Origin: Catenulispora sp. GP43
GTDB taxonomy: Bacteria; Actinomycetota; Actinomycetes; Streptomycetales; Catenulisporaceae
Direction: 5' to 3'
DNA length: 64,000 bases
Assembly (NCBI RefSeq): GCF_041260665.1
Contig: NZ_JBGCCT010000001.1
Coordinates: 496,001 to 560,000, forward strand
Part shown: piece by piece, positions 16,591-26,328 of the stretch
Position numbering within the stretch: position 1 is the stretch's first letter
Layout of the letters: the number at the start of each line of letters is the position of its first letter
Program-made: the position numbers and the translations under genes
Notes under the pieces: model-generated
Database searches by the model: none
Seen by the model: the letters and a program-made list of their open reading frames with translations, nothing else
What the model was told of the DNA's origin: nothing

Positions 16591-17493
16591 CTATGCCATC
16601 GCCCAAGCCGCCGGACTGAACTTCTGCGTCAGCTCCACCAGTGCCCGCAACGGCTCGGCGGCCGGCCCGATCCCGTCCCGCCACCGCGCCTCGATGGTCA
16701 GCGGTGCCAGGCCCTCCTTCAAGTCCAGCATCACCAGGTCGCCGGATTCCAGCTCCGCCGCGACCGAGAACCTCGGCAGCAGCGCGGCGCCGCGCCCGTT
16801 GACGGTCAGGCGCCGCAGCGCGTTCAGCGATCCGGTGATCATCGCGATCTTCAGCGACGGCCCGAGGTCGCGCCCGCACTCGTCGAACAGCTGCCGGTAG
16901 ATGCAGCCGACCTCGGTCACCATGAACTCCGCGCGGCGTACGGCGTCCAGCGTCAGCGGACGCACGCTCGCCAGCGGGTGCGAGGGCGCGGTCACCAGCA
17001 CCACGCGGTCGGTGCCGACCACCGCCGTGGGGCCGTCGTAGGGCGGGCCGCTGTCCAGCGTGAACACCGCGTCCAGGCGCCCTTCCTGCAGCTCCTCCAT
17101 CAGCCGGGTACGGCTGGTGACGGTGACCGTGACGTCCGCGGTCTGGGGACCGGCGGCCCCGTGCTCGAAGGCGGTCAGCATCTCCGGCAGCCACTCGTCG
17201 GCCAGCGACTGCAGGGCCCCGATGCGCAGCAGCGGACGGTGCCCGGAGACGGTGCGCCGCATCTCGCCGTCCAGGTCCAGCATCCGGCGCGCGTACGGCA
17301 GCAGGCGCTGCCCGGCCTCGGTCGGGACGGTGCCCACGCTCGTACGGTTCAGGACCGGGGTGCCCAGGTCCCGCTCCAGGGTGCGCAGCTGGTCGCTGAC
17401 GCTGCTCTGCGCGTAGCCGAGCTGCTCGGCGGCCGCGGAGATGCCGCCGGATTCCACGACCGCGAGGAACGCACGCAACTGTCGGGTGTCCAT
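16591..17493 (-). CDS. LysR family transcriptional regulator
   Basis: A 300-residue regulator. The N-terminal winged helix starts MDTRQLRAFLAVVESGGIS and has the LysR turn AEQLGYAQSSVSDQLRTLE; residues from about 90 form the periplasmic-binding-like effector domain. The start is the ATG before that conserved N-terminus, not the open frame to 17574. It is divergent from the YciI-like gene, with a palindrome of LysR type (T-N11-A) in the gap; the same palindrome lies upstream of the MFS gene. I infer that it controls itself, the YciI-like gene, the Dabb gene and the exporter. Confidence 0.92.
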   Translation of the reverse strand: MDTRQLRAFLAVVESGGISAAAEQLGYAQSSVSDQLRTLERDLGTPVLNRTSVGTVPTEAGQRLLPYARRMLDLDGEMRRTVSGHRPLLRIGALQSLADEWLPEMLTAFEHGAAGPQTADVTVTVTSRTRLMEELQEGRLDAVFTLDSGPPYDGPTAVVGTDRVVLVTAPSHPLASVRPLTLDAVRRAEFMVTEVGCIYRQLFDECGRDLGPSLKIAMITGSLNALRRLTVNGRGAALLPRFSVAAELESGDLVMLDLKEGLAPLTIEARWRDGIGPAAEPLRALVELTQKFSPAAWAMA

Positions 17494-17505
17494 GTGCCCA
17501 TCCTG

Positions 17506-17524
17506 CCATCGGCTTCTCCGATGG
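17506..17524. promoter_or_regulatory. LysR-type operator 1
   Basis: CCATCGG-CTTCT-CCGATGG, a perfect 7-5-7 inverted repeat holding a T-N11-A LysR core (ATCGG N5 CCGAT). It lies 12 nt upstream of the LysR start in the divergent LysR/YciI gap. The same arms recur at 18239-18257. Confidence 0.75.
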
Positions 17525-17572
17525 GGGATGCTCGCAGGATACGGTGACTGAAACTTCCATTCCCAAGGAGAC

Positions 17573-17860
17573 ATGGTGGCTCGCTTCGCCGTCGAATACG
17601 TCTACACCGCGGACACCGCCAAGCGCGACGAGGTCCGCCCCGCGCACCGCGCGTTCCTGGCGGAGGCCCAGAGCCGCGGGGAACTGCTGGTCTCCGGGCC
17701 CTGGGCCAACAACACCGGCGCGCTGCTGGTCTTCGAAGCCGAGGACGAGGCGGCGCTGCGGACCCTGCTGGAGCACGACCCCTTCGCCGAGGCGGACCTG
17801 GTCAGCCGGGTACGGATCAACGAGTTCAACCCGGTCCTCGGGAGCTGGCTGGCCTGCTGA
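17573..17860 (+). CDS. YciI-like protein
   Basis: A 95-residue YCII-domain protein of ferredoxin-like fold. It has the family His/Asp pair in RPAHRAFL and EHDPFAEADL, and RINEFNPVLGSW at the end. YciI proteins often act as small dehydrochlorinase- or lyase-like enzymes, or as partners of oxidoreductases; no substrate can be given. AAGGAG precedes the ATG. It is divergent from the LysR gene and is its most likely target. Confidence 0.88.
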   Translation: MVARFAVEYVYTADTAKRDEVRPAHRAFLAEAQSRGELLVSGPWANNTGALLVFEAEDEAALRTLLEHDPFAEADLVSRVRINEFNPVLGSWLAC

Positions 17861-17917
17861 GACCGGCCGACCGAGACCGGTGGGCCGGGCCCCGGCCGAC
17901 CGATCCCCGGCCCGCCG

Positions 17918-18205
17918 CTAGATCCGGTACAGGATCCGGTCCCGCTGGGCGCGGATCGGGTCCAGGAAACGGGTCCGCACCTCGTCGTGGCCGGGGTCGG
18001 CGACCCAGGCCCGGTAGGTCTCCTCGTCGTCGAAGTCGGCGATCACCGCGGCGTCCATCGCGTCGTCCGTCAGGCGGGCGTCGCGGTGGAACTCGAAGTG
18101 GCGCCGCCCCTCGAACGGCACGGCCGCCAGGGCCCGGCCGAAGGCCTCGATCTGTTCGCCGGTGGCCTCGGGGGTGAATTTGATGAGCAGTATGCTTCGG
18201 ATCAC
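17918..18205 (-). CDS. Dabb (stress-responsive A/B barrel) family protein
   Basis: A 95-residue dimeric alpha-beta barrel protein: IRSILLIKFTPEATGEQIEAF is the usual start and HFEFHRDARL and VADPGHDEVR follow. Family members include small aromatic-modifying enzymes and stress proteins of unknown role. It is convergent with the YciI-like gene and divergent from the MFS gene; the shared gap with the latter carries the second LysR operator. Its protein is of about the same size as the YciI-like one, and both may act on the compound the pump exports. Confidence 0.85.
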   Translation of the reverse strand: MIRSILLIKFTPEATGEQIEAFGRALAAVPFEGRRHFEFHRDARLTDDAMDAAVIADFDDEETYRAWVADPGHDEVRTRFLDPIRAQRDRILYRI

Positions 18206-18238
18206 GCTCTGATCTTCGCTCAGCCGTCGGCACCCCCG

Positions 18239-18257
18239 CCATCGGAGTATCCGATGG
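18239..18257. promoter_or_regulatory. LysR-type operator 2
   Basis: CCATCGG-AGTAT-CCGATGG has the same 7-bp arms and 5-bp spacer as the site at 17506; one further flanking base pair on each side also matches (18238-18258). It lies between the divergent Dabb and MFS genes. Confidence 0.75.
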
Positions 18258-18312
18258 CCCGATCGGAAACCCGGCCTGTCGGGACGGCGGCGGCCGGCGT
18301 GATCCTCGGGTC

Positions 18313-19683
18313 ATGGCACTGATCGACGAGGCCGCACCGAAGACGGCGGCGCCCGCACCACGCACCTCCACTCCGAGGAACAGAGCAGCTTTCGCCGGCA
18401 TCGTCGCCGGCAACTTCATGGTCCTGATCGACGCGACCATCCTCAACGTCGCACTCCCCGACCTGAAGACGCACCTGCACGCCTCGGCCGCCGCGCTGCC
18501 GTGGACCGTGGACGCCTACACCGTGGTGTTCGCCGGCCTGATGCTGGCCTCCGGCGCGGTCGCCGACCGGTTCGGCGCCCGCCGCGTCTACCAGAGCGCG
18601 GTCGCCCTGTTCGGCGTGTTGTCGCTGCTGTGCGCGCTGGCCCCGAACACCGGCGGCCTGATCGCCGGCCGGGCCCTGCTCGGCGCCGCCGCGGCCGGCA
18701 TGGTCCCGGCCTCGCTGGCGCTGCTGGCCGGGCTCTACCCCGACGCCAAGGAGCGGATGAAGGCGGTCGGCGCATGGGCCGCGCTGTCCGGGATCGGGCT
18801 GGCCGTCGGCCCGGTGCTCGGCGGCGCACTGGTCGCGGCCGGCGGCTGGCGGCTGGTGTTCGTGGTGAACCCGCCGCTGGCCCTGGTGTCCTGGTTCCTG
18901 GTGCGCGGACTGGCCTCGCAGGGCTCCGAGCAGCGCAAGAAGGTCGACATCCCGGGCCTGGTCCTGTTCACCGTCGCGCTGTGCGCCCTGACCTACGGTC
19001 TGGTGGACGCCGGCACCGAGGGCTGGGGCCGGCCGGCCGCGCTGGTCGCGCTGGCGGTCGCGGTGCTGGCGGCGGTCGCCGTGGCCCTGGTCGAGCGCAG
19101 GGCCGCCACACCGGTGCTGCCGCCGGAACTGCTGCGCCTGGGCCGGGTCCGCACCAACCTGGTGACCGCGGTCGCCGCGAACTACATCTTCTACGGCCTG
19201 CTGTACTCGGTGACGCTGTGGTTGCAGGAGACGCGGCACCTGAGCCCGGCCATGACCGGGGTGGCGTTCCTGCCGATGATGATCCCGCTGTGCTTCCTGC
19301 CGTTCCTCACCAGCCGCCTGGCGCACCGGTTCGGCGCCCGGCCGATGGTGATGGCGGCGATGGTGATGGACGTCGCGGTCGGCGCGGTCCTGTTCACCGT
19401 CGGCGCGCACACCTCGCTGGCCGTGGTGGTCCTCGCGCAGGTCCTGATGGCGATCGCGACCACGATGACCATCCCGTCGATCACCGCGGACATGGCGGTG
19501 GCCACCCCGCGCCCGCTCGCCGCGACCGGCCAGGGCGCACTGAACGCCGCCCGCCAGACCGGCAGCGCCCTGGGCGTGGCGATCCTCGGGACGCTGTCCG
19601 GGATGCACGCCGCCGGGACCGCGATGGCCGCCGGCGCGCTGATCACGCTGGTGCTGGCCGGGCTGACGCGCCGGAACGGATAG
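18313..19683 (+). CDS. MFS drug-efflux transporter, DHA2 (QacA/EmrB) type
   Basis: A 456-residue inner-membrane proton-driven exporter with about 14 predicted helices. VLIDATILNVALPDL in the first helix is the DHA2 signature, and SGAVADRFGARRVYQ is MFS motif A. The cytosolic N-terminus is Ala/Pro/Thr-rich for 20 residues. It probably expels an organic or aromatic compound sensed by the nearby LysR protein. It ends convergent with thiL after a 172-nt gap that holds an imperfect 15-bp direct repeat (19729-19743 and 19828-19842) and no gene. Confidence 0.92.
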   Translation: MALIDEAAPKTAAPAPRTSTPRNRAAFAGIVAGNFMVLIDATILNVALPDLKTHLHASAAALPWTVDAYTVVFAGLMLASGAVADRFGARRVYQSAVALFGVLSLLCALAPNTGGLIAGRALLGAAAAGMVPASLALLAGLYPDAKERMKAVGAWAALSGIGLAVGPVLGGALVAAGGWRLVFVVNPPLALVSWFLVRGLASQGSEQRKKVDIPGLVLFTVALCALTYGLVDAGTEGWGRPAALVALAVAVLAAVAVALVERRAATPVLPPELLRLGRVRTNLVTAVAANYIFYGLLYSVTLWLQETRHLSPAMTGVAFLPMMIPLCFLPFLTSRLAHRFGARPMVMAAMVMDVAVGAVLFTVGAHTSLAVVVLAQVLMAIATTMTIPSITADMAVATPRPLAATGQGALNAARQTGSALGVAILGTLSGMHAAGTAMAAGALITLVLAGLTRRNG

Positions 19684-19855
19684 TGGCCCGGTCCGGGGAT
19701 TCCGCACCGCACCATGCCCGCGAGTCACACTCGGACCGGCGCCAAGGAACTTGCAGCGGCGCACACCGCCTGACCGAACCGACACCGAAGAGCCTGCGGT
19801 GCCGCACACCGCCGGCCCGGGTCGCCGACTCGGACCGGCGCCGCGATACCCCCCG

Positions 19856-20863
19856 TTACTCCGAATGGCCGAAGTGGCTGAACCCACCGGGGCCGTTCCA
19901 GGGTTTGCCGTCCACCGTCACGGACGCGCCGCCCTCGTGGACGGTCCCGATCGGGCGCCAGCCGGCGGGCAGCGCGGCGTCCGGCGCGAAGGTGGCGACC
20001 AGTGCGTGGTCCTCGCCGCCGGTCAGCATCTGGTCCAGGCGCGGGCCCGGGGCGAGGGCCAGCCGGGTGCTGTCCACGTCGACCGCGACGCCGCTGGCCA
20101 CGGCCAGGTGCCGGAGGTCGGCCAGCAGGCCGTCGCTGACGTCGAGCATCGCCGTGGCGCCGGCTCGGGCGGCTTCGGGGCCGGCCGCGTAGGGCGGGCT
20201 CGGGCGGAGGTGCGCGGCCAGATAGTCAGCGGGCTGCGGTGCCGATGAGTCCTCCGGTTGCGCCTCGGTCGCGCCACCCTTCGCTTGCGCCGCGCCGTCA
20301 CCCGGTTCACGCCCGATTTCCTCGCCGGACTGGAGCATTTCCAGTCCGGCGGCCGACCAGCCGAGCCGCCCCGCGACCGCCACGGTGTCCCCCGGGCGCG
20401 CCCCCGAGCGCAGGACCGGCGGCCGGCCTTCGAGCGTGCCGAGGACCGTCACCGAGATCGTGATCAGGTCGCCGCGGACCATGTCGCCGCCGGCCACGAT
20501 GACGCCCAGCGGCGCGCACTCGGCGGCCACGCCCTCGGCGAACTCCTCGACCCAGGCCACCGGCAGGTCGCCGGGCAGCACCATGGACAGCAGCAGCGAG
20601 GTGGGGACGCCGCCCATCGCGGCGATGTCGCTGAAGTTCTGCGCCGCGGCCTTGTGGCCGATGTCACGGGGGCCGGACCAGTCGCGGCGGAAGTGCCGGC
20701 CCTCCAGCAGCACGTCGGAGCTCACGGCCAGGCGGCCGTCGGGGGCCGCCAGCACCGCGGCGTCGTCGCCGGCAGGCACCAGGGTGTCGGGGCTGGTCAG
20801 GGGCAGGCGCGCCTGGACGCGGGCGATCAGCCCGAACTCGCCGACGTCGTCGATGGTCTCCAC
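19856..20863 (-). CDS. thiL: Thiamine-monophosphate kinase
   Basis: A 335-residue PurM/ThiL-family kinase that makes thiamine diphosphate from thiamine monophosphate and ATP. VPAGDDAAVL and AVSSDVLLEGRHF are metal/ATP motifs, KAAAQNFSDIAAMGG is the family core, and DVSDGLLADL and LTGGEDHAL lie later. An extra hydrophilic insert (DNA about 20235-20330, Gly/Ala/Gln/Glu-rich) separates the two halves. Start is GTG. It heads the thiL / Lrp-like / DUF3515 / ddl neighbourhood known from Streptomyces. Confidence 0.94.
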   Translation of the reverse strand: METIDDVGEFGLIARVQARLPLTSPDTLVPAGDDAAVLAAPDGRLAVSSDVLLEGRHFRRDWSGPRDIGHKAAAQNFSDIAAMGGVPTSLLLSMVLPGDLPVAWVEEFAEGVAAECAPLGVIVAGGDMVRGDLITISVTVLGTLEGRPPVLRSGARPGDTVAVAGRLGWSAAGLEMLQSGEEIGREPGDGAAQAKGGATEAQPEDSSAPQPADYLAAHLRPSPPYAAGPEAARAGATAMLDVSDGLLADLRHLAVASGVAVDVDSTRLALAPGPRLDQMLTGGEDHALVATFAPDAALPAGWRPIGTVHEGGASVTVDGKPWNGPGGFSHFGHSE

Positions 20864-20994
20864 GCCGGTACGGTAACCCGCCCCGGTCCCGCACTACTCG
20901 TTCGGGTGAACCGCGGCGGTCCGCCCAACGGGCATGGACTCCCGTTATGGGGGAACCGCAGGCTAAGGTGGCGTTTCCGACAGTAGGAGGACAC

Positions 20995-21234
20995 GTGGTT
21001 CAAGCGTACATCCTGGTCCAGACCGAGGTGGGGAAGGCGGGCGCCGTGGCGCAGGCGATCGCCGAACTCGAGAGCGGCATCACCACCGCCGAAGACGTGA
21101 CCGGGCCCTACGACGTCATCGTGCGCGCCGAGGCCGCGACCATGGACGAGCTCGGCCGGCTGGTGATCGCCAAGATCCAGGTCATCGACGGCATCACACG
21201 CACATTGACCTGCCCCATCGTGCACTTCGATTGA
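20995..21234 (+). CDS. Stand-alone Lrp/AsnC ligand-binding domain protein
   Basis: A 79-residue protein made only of the RAM/AsnC effector domain (VQAYILVQTEVGKAG, EDVTGPYDVIVRAE, IDGITRTLTCPIV), with no DNA-binding domain. The GTG at 20995 is chosen because AGGAGG sits 4 nt upstream; a longer in-frame start at 20947 has no such site. Such proteins form octamer-like rings that bind amino acids and may modulate full-length Lrp proteins. It is divergent from thiL. Confidence 0.9.
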   Translation: MVQAYILVQTEVGKAGAVAQAIAELESGITTAEDVTGPYDVIVRAEAATMDELGRLVIAKIQVIDGITRTLTCPIVHFD

Positions 21235-21291
21235 TGTGGTAGACCGGTCTTCCGTGGAAGCGTTCGCGGCGGATCCTGGGACAGACGAGAT

Positions 21292-21879
21292 ATGACGAAG
21301 AGCTGGATACCGGCCGCGGCTGTCGCTACAGCCGCGGTTTTGGCGTGCGCGGGCGCGGTGTGGGGGTATCACGCCGGGCGCACCGGGGCGGTGCACGTCG
21401 ACCTGCCCAAGAGCTCGGACCAGGCCGTTCTCGCCGCCTGCGCGAACCTCGTCAGGGCCCTGCCGGCCGACGTGGAGGGCGGGCACCTGCGCGGCGCGGT
21501 CGGTGACGACAGCCACGTCGAGCAGCGCGCCGCGGCCTGGGGCGCGCCGGCGACCGTCCTGCGCTGCGGAGTGGACGAGCCCGCCGCGATCGTGGTCGGC
21601 GGTCCGGACTACACGCCGCTGTCCAACCAGTACGTCGGGATCGGCGACGTCACCGGCACCTACCAGGTCAACTGGCTGATCGAGGACCACGGCGACCGGG
21701 CGACCTACACCACCACCGACCGCGCTCTTTACGTCGAGGTCACAGTCCCCTACGACGGCGCGCTCCAGAAGCAGAGCGCGTCGAACGTCCTGGTGGACCT
21801 GGCACCGACGATCGTGCACACCGTCCCGACCAAGGCCGGGCGGTTCGTCAGCGACCAGGACCAGAGCCAGCAGCAGTAG
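21292..21879 (+). CDS. DUF3515 family exported protein
   Basis: A 195-residue protein with one N-terminal membrane or signal segment (IPAAAVATAAVLACAGAVWG) and an extracytoplasmic domain with RAAAWGAPATVLRCGVDEP and NWLIEDHGDRATYTT, typical of DUF3515, which is found in actinobacteria beside ddl and thiL. Function is unknown. It ends in a Gln-rich tail (DQDQSQQQ) inside a CAG run, where the TAG stop interrupts the run; the frame stays open past it. It is convergent with ddl. Confidence 0.85.
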   Translation: MTKSWIPAAAVATAAVLACAGAVWGYHAGRTGAVHVDLPKSSDQAVLAACANLVRALPADVEGGHLRGAVGDDSHVEQRAAAWGAPATVLRCGVDEPAAIVVGGPDYTPLSNQYVGIGDVTGTYQVNWLIEDHGDRATYTTTDRALYVEVTVPYDGALQKQSASNVLVDLAPTIVHTVPTKAGRFVSDQDQSQQQ

Positions 21880-21924
21880 CAGCAGCAGTCGGCCGCGACG
21901 GCGGCGCGGGGGGCCGGGCCCGTC

Positions 21925-23097
<1,173 letters not shown>

Positions 23098-23104
23098 GGG
23101 ACTG

Positions 23105-23143
23105 ACCCTACCGAAGACTGGCCCCGCCGACGGCGGGTAACGT
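23105..23143. promoter_or_regulatory. Divergent leaderless promoters of ddl and MFS gene
   Basis: Only 53 bp separate the two start codons. On the minus strand TAGGGT (23105-23110) precedes the ddl ATG by 7 nt; on the plus strand TAACGT (23138-23143) precedes the MFS ATG by 7 nt. Both fit a -10 hexamer placed so that the A of ATG is near +1. No good -35 box is seen. Confidence 0.5.
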
Positions 23144-23150
23144 CCGGTGC

Positions 23151-24443
23151 ATGATCGAACGGGGTGGGGATCCGGGGGCGGACGGTGTCGTGGCCAGTCA
23201 CGGCGCTCCGGAGGGCCGGGCGGGCTGGCTGCGCAGGGCGTTGCCGGACACCGGACCCCAGCGCGCGCTGGTGATGTCGAGCTTCGTGAACCGCGTCGGC
23301 ACCGGCATGTTCCTGGCCACCTCGGCGCTGTACTTCACGGTGATCGTGGGCATCCCGGCGCGGCAGGTCGGCACCGGTCTGAGCATCGCCGGGATGGCCG
23401 CCTTGCTGGGCTCGGTGCCCGCCGGGACCCTGGCCGACCGGGTCGGCCCGCGCACCGTCCAACTGGTGACGCTCGCCGTCCAGACCGTGACGATGGCGCT
23501 GTTCGTGGTCGTGCACTCGTGGTGGGCCTTCACCGTCGTGGCCGCCTTCGACTACGTCGCGGACGCGGCGAACAACGCGGCCCGCGGAGCGCTGATAGGC
23601 CGGATCGGCGGCGAGCGCCCGGCGTTGTTCCGGGCGAAGCTGCGGACGTTCGTGAGCGTCGGGGTGGTGGCCGGGACGCTGCTCGCGGCGGTCGCGATCC
23701 AGATCGGGACGCGCGGGGCGTATGTCACGGTGATCCTGGTGAACGCGGTGTCGTATGTGGTCTGCGCACTACTGCTCCTGCGGGTTCCGAGCTTCGGGGC
23801 CCTGCCCAAGCCCGAGGGGGCGCGGCGTTTCGCGGCGCTGGCCGACCGGCCGTACGCGGCGTTCGCGATTCTCAATGGTCTGATCAACCTGCAGGCGGTC
23901 GTGGTGACGCTGCTGATTCCGCTGTGGATCGCGTCGCGGACGCACATCCCGCACTGGGCCGCCGCTGCTGTCTTCGGGCTGAACTTCGTCCTGGGAACAG
24001 CTCTGATGCAGCCGGTGGGGCGCCGGATAGAGACCACGGAGCAAGGCGGCAAGGCACTGCGCGTCGCCGGGCTCGCGATCGCTGCCGGGTGTGTGGTGCT
24101 GGCGGGAAGCGACTCGGGACCGCGGTGGTCCCAGACGCTGGTGTTGTTCGGTGGTGCGGCGGTGTTGTGCGCGGCCGGGGTGTGGGTGACGGCCGCGGGC
24201 TTCTCACTGAGTTTCGGACTGGCTCCCGCGCATGCTCAAGGGCAATACCAAGGACTCACCTTGCTCGGGCTCGATGCCGCGGGCGCGGTGGGACCGGCGT
24301 TGCTGACCGCGGTGGTGCTCGGACTCGGCGGGCCCGGCTGGGTGGTCGTCGGGGTGGGCTTCGCCGCCGCCGGGTTGACGGGGCCGGCGGTCACCCGGTG
24401 GGCGGAACGCACCCGGCCGGCAGAGGTCGCCGCCTCTTCGTGA
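23151..24443 (+). CDS. MFS transporter
   Basis: A 430-residue membrane protein with about 12 predicted helices. GTLADRVGPRTVQLV is MFS motif A after the second helix; NRVGTGMFLATSALYFTVI is the first helix. The first 35 residues are polar. It resembles drug or metabolite exporters of the MDR type, but no substrate can be named. It is divergent from ddl and its stop lies only 6 nt from the convergent gpsA stop. Confidence 0.88.
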   Translation: MIERGGDPGADGVVASHGAPEGRAGWLRRALPDTGPQRALVMSSFVNRVGTGMFLATSALYFTVIVGIPARQVGTGLSIAGMAALLGSVPAGTLADRVGPRTVQLVTLAVQTVTMALFVVVHSWWAFTVVAAFDYVADAANNAARGALIGRIGGERPALFRAKLRTFVSVGVVAGTLLAAVAIQIGTRGAYVTVILVNAVSYVVCALLLLRVPSFGALPKPEGARRFAALADRPYAAFAILNGLINLQAVVVTLLIPLWIASRTHIPHWAAAAVFGLNFVLGTALMQPVGRRIETTEQGGKALRVAGLAIAAGCVVLAGSDSGPRWSQTLVLFGGAAVLCAAGVWVTAAGFSLSFGLAPAHAQGQYQGLTLLGLDAAGAVGPALLTAVVLGLGGPGWVVVGVGFAAAGLTGPAVTRWAERTRPAEVAASS

Positions 24444-24449
24444 GAACGG

Positions 24450-25457
24450 CTAGTGCCCGTGGCGCTCCGCCTTCAGCGGGCGCGTCATCAGCTCCTTGAG
24501 CATCTCCGCCGGTGCGCGTCCGTCGTGCACGATCGCGACCACCGTCTCGGCGATCGGCATCTCCACACCGTGCCGGTCCGCCAGTTCCAGCACCGCCTCG
24601 CAGGATTTCACGCCCTCGACGGTCTGTTTCACCTCCGCCTGCGCCTCCTCCAGCGTCAGGCCGCGGCCGAGGTGGACGCCGAAGCTGCGGTTGCGCGACA
24701 GCGGCGAGGCGCACGTGGCCACCAGGTCGCCGAGGCCGGCCAGGCCGGAGAAGGTGTAGGGGTCGGCGCCCAGGGCCGCGCCGAGGCGCGCGGTCTCGGC
24801 CAGGCCGCGCGTGATGAGGGTGGCCTTGGTGTTGTCGCCGAAGCCCATGCCGTCGGCGATGCCGACCGCCAAGCCGATGACGTTCTTCACCACGCCGCCG
24901 AGCTCCACGCCGGTCACGTCGCTGGCGGTGTAGGTGCGGAAGTAGGGGCCGTTCGTAGCGGCCTGCAGGCGCAGCGCCACGTCCTCGTCGCGGCTGGCGA
25001 CCACCGAGGCGGCGGGCTGGCGGCGGGCGATCTCGGGCGACAGGTTGGGACCGGACACGACCGCGACGCGCTCGCGGCCGAAGCCGGTGACCTCGCGGAT
25101 CACCTCGGTCATCCGCTTGGCGGTGCCGACCTCCAGACCCTTCATCAGCGAGACCAGGACGGTGTCGGGGTCGATGAGGTCCTTCCAGACCGTGAGGTTC
25201 GCGCGCAGGGTCTGGGCCGGGATGCTGAGGTAGGCGAACTCCGCGCCGGCCAGCGCCCCGCCGGGGTCGGTGGTGGCGCGGACCGTGTCGGGGAGCCGGA
25301 CGCCGGGGAAGTACTCGGCGTTCTCGTGCTCGGTGTTGACCGCGGCGATCTGTGCCTCGCGGCGTCCGACCATCACGACCTCGTTGCCGGCGTCGGCCAG
25401 CACGATGCTCATCGCCGTGCCCCACATACCGGTACCGAAGACGGCACAACGCCTCAT
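24450..25457 (-). CDS. gpsA: Glycerol-3-phosphate dehydrogenase [NAD(P)+]
   Basis: A 335-residue cytosolic enzyme that reduces dihydroxyacetone phosphate to glycerol-3-phosphate for phospholipid synthesis. VFGTGMWGTAMS is the Rossmann loop; GVVKNVIGLAVGIADG contains the catalytic Lys; GFGDNTKATLITRG is the substrate motif. Its ATG overlaps the plsC stop by 4 nt, so the two lipid genes are translationally coupled. Confidence 0.95.
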   Translation of the reverse strand: MRRCAVFGTGMWGTAMSIVLADAGNEVVMVGRREAQIAAVNTEHENAEYFPGVRLPDTVRATTDPGGALAGAEFAYLSIPAQTLRANLTVWKDLIDPDTVLVSLMKGLEVGTAKRMTEVIREVTGFGRERVAVVSGPNLSPEIARRQPAASVVASRDEDVALRLQAATNGPYFRTYTASDVTGVELGGVVKNVIGLAVGIADGMGFGDNTKATLITRGLAETARLGAALGADPYTFSGLAGLGDLVATCASPLSRNRSFGVHLGRGLTLEEAQAEVKQTVEGVKSCEAVLELADRHGVEMPIAETVVAIVHDGRAPAEMLKELMTRPLKAERHGH

Positions 25458-26254
25458 GCGCTCTCTACCTGCTTTCCGCTGTCGTCTTCGCCGTACTCGT
25501 TTCCGTACTCGTTTCCGTTCTCATTGTCCGTCCCGTTCACCGGCACGTAACGCCGGGTCGGCGGTTCCTCGCCGCGCAGCTTGGCCAGCAGCTCGGTGAT
25601 GGCGTCCATGACGCGATCGGTCGCCTCCCGCAGCGTGTCGGCGGTCTGCGGCAGCCCGCGCAGGTCGTCCAGGTCCACCGGCGGCCCGGCCAGCATGATC
25701 ATCCGCTTGCGCGGCAGCAGGTGCGGCCGCTTCTCGTGGTACGCCAGGATCTCCTGCGGTCCCCACTGTGCCACCGGGATCACCGGGCAGCCGGTGGCCA
25801 GCGCGATGCGCGCCGCGCCGCTCTTGGCCTGCATCGGCCATATCCCGGGGTCGCGCGTGATCGTGCCCTCCGGATACACCGCGACCGCCTGGCCGTTCTC
25901 CACCGCCGAGATCGCGTCACGCAAAGCGTTGGCGGCGTCGGCACTGTCCCGGTAGACCGGGATCTGCTTGGCCGCGCGCAGCACACCGCCGACGAACTTG
26001 TTCTTGAACACCCCGGACTTGGCCAGGAACCGCGGCACCCGGCCGTTGCCGTAGATGTAATGGCCGAACGCGAGCGCGTCCACATGCGAGATGTGGTTGG
26101 CCGCGATCACCACGCCGCCGGTCTTCGGGATGTTCTCGCCGCCTCGCCAGTCCCGCTTCATCAGCACGCGCAGCGGCGGCACCAGGACCACGACGATGAA
26201 GCGGAAGGCCGCGCCCTGCTTCCTGGGTGGCCGGTAGGGGGTGCTCGAGGACAT
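25454..26254 (-). CDS. plsC: 1-acyl-sn-glycerol-3-phosphate acyltransferase
   Basis: A 266-residue membrane-associated acyltransferase that makes phosphatidic acid. AANHISHVDALAFG holds the NHxxxxD catalytic motif and AVYPEGTITRD the EGT substrate motif. A hydrophobic segment (FRFIVVVLVPPLRVLM) lies at the N-terminus. The C-terminus is an odd short repeat, NENGNEYGNEYGEDDSG. I start at MSSSTPYRPP (GGGGG just upstream) rather than the longer frame to 26290. gpsA follows with an ATGA overlap. Confidence 0.93.
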   Translation of the reverse strand: MSSSTPYRPPRKQGAAFRFIVVVLVPPLRVLMKRDWRGGENIPKTGGVVIAANHISHVDALAFGHYIYGNGRVPRFLAKSGVFKNKFVGGVLRAAKQIPVYRDSADAANALRDAISAVENGQAVAVYPEGTITRDPGIWPMQAKSGAARIALATGCPVIPVAQWGPQEILAYHEKRPHLLPRKRMIMLAGPPVDLDDLRGLPQTADTLREATDRVMDAITELLAKLRGEEPPTRRYVPVNGTDNENGNEYGNEYGEDDSGKQVESA

Positions 26255-26328
26255 CCCCCAAGTGTCCCCGAGTGCGGGGCGTCCGAACAAGTACGCCGGT
26301 CGTCGTTCCGGCGTGACAGGATCAAGTC

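Noticed and set aside
17863-17903. 12-bp direct repeat CCGGCCGACCGA after the YciI-like gene
   Set aside because: Low-complexity GC-rich sequence and wide spacing; not distinct enough from background to claim a function.
19684-19855. Possible small gene between the MFS and thiL genes
   Set aside because: No start with a ribosome site and no coherent frame; only imperfect direct repeats were seen.
18220-19887. Long minus-strand open frame over the MFS gene
   Set aside because: Gln/Arg/His-rich shadow without motifs; the plus strand has a full transporter.
14375-20994. TPP riboswitch near thiD or thiL
   Set aside because: No CTGAGA-type THI-box motif was found in the gaps upstream of either gene.
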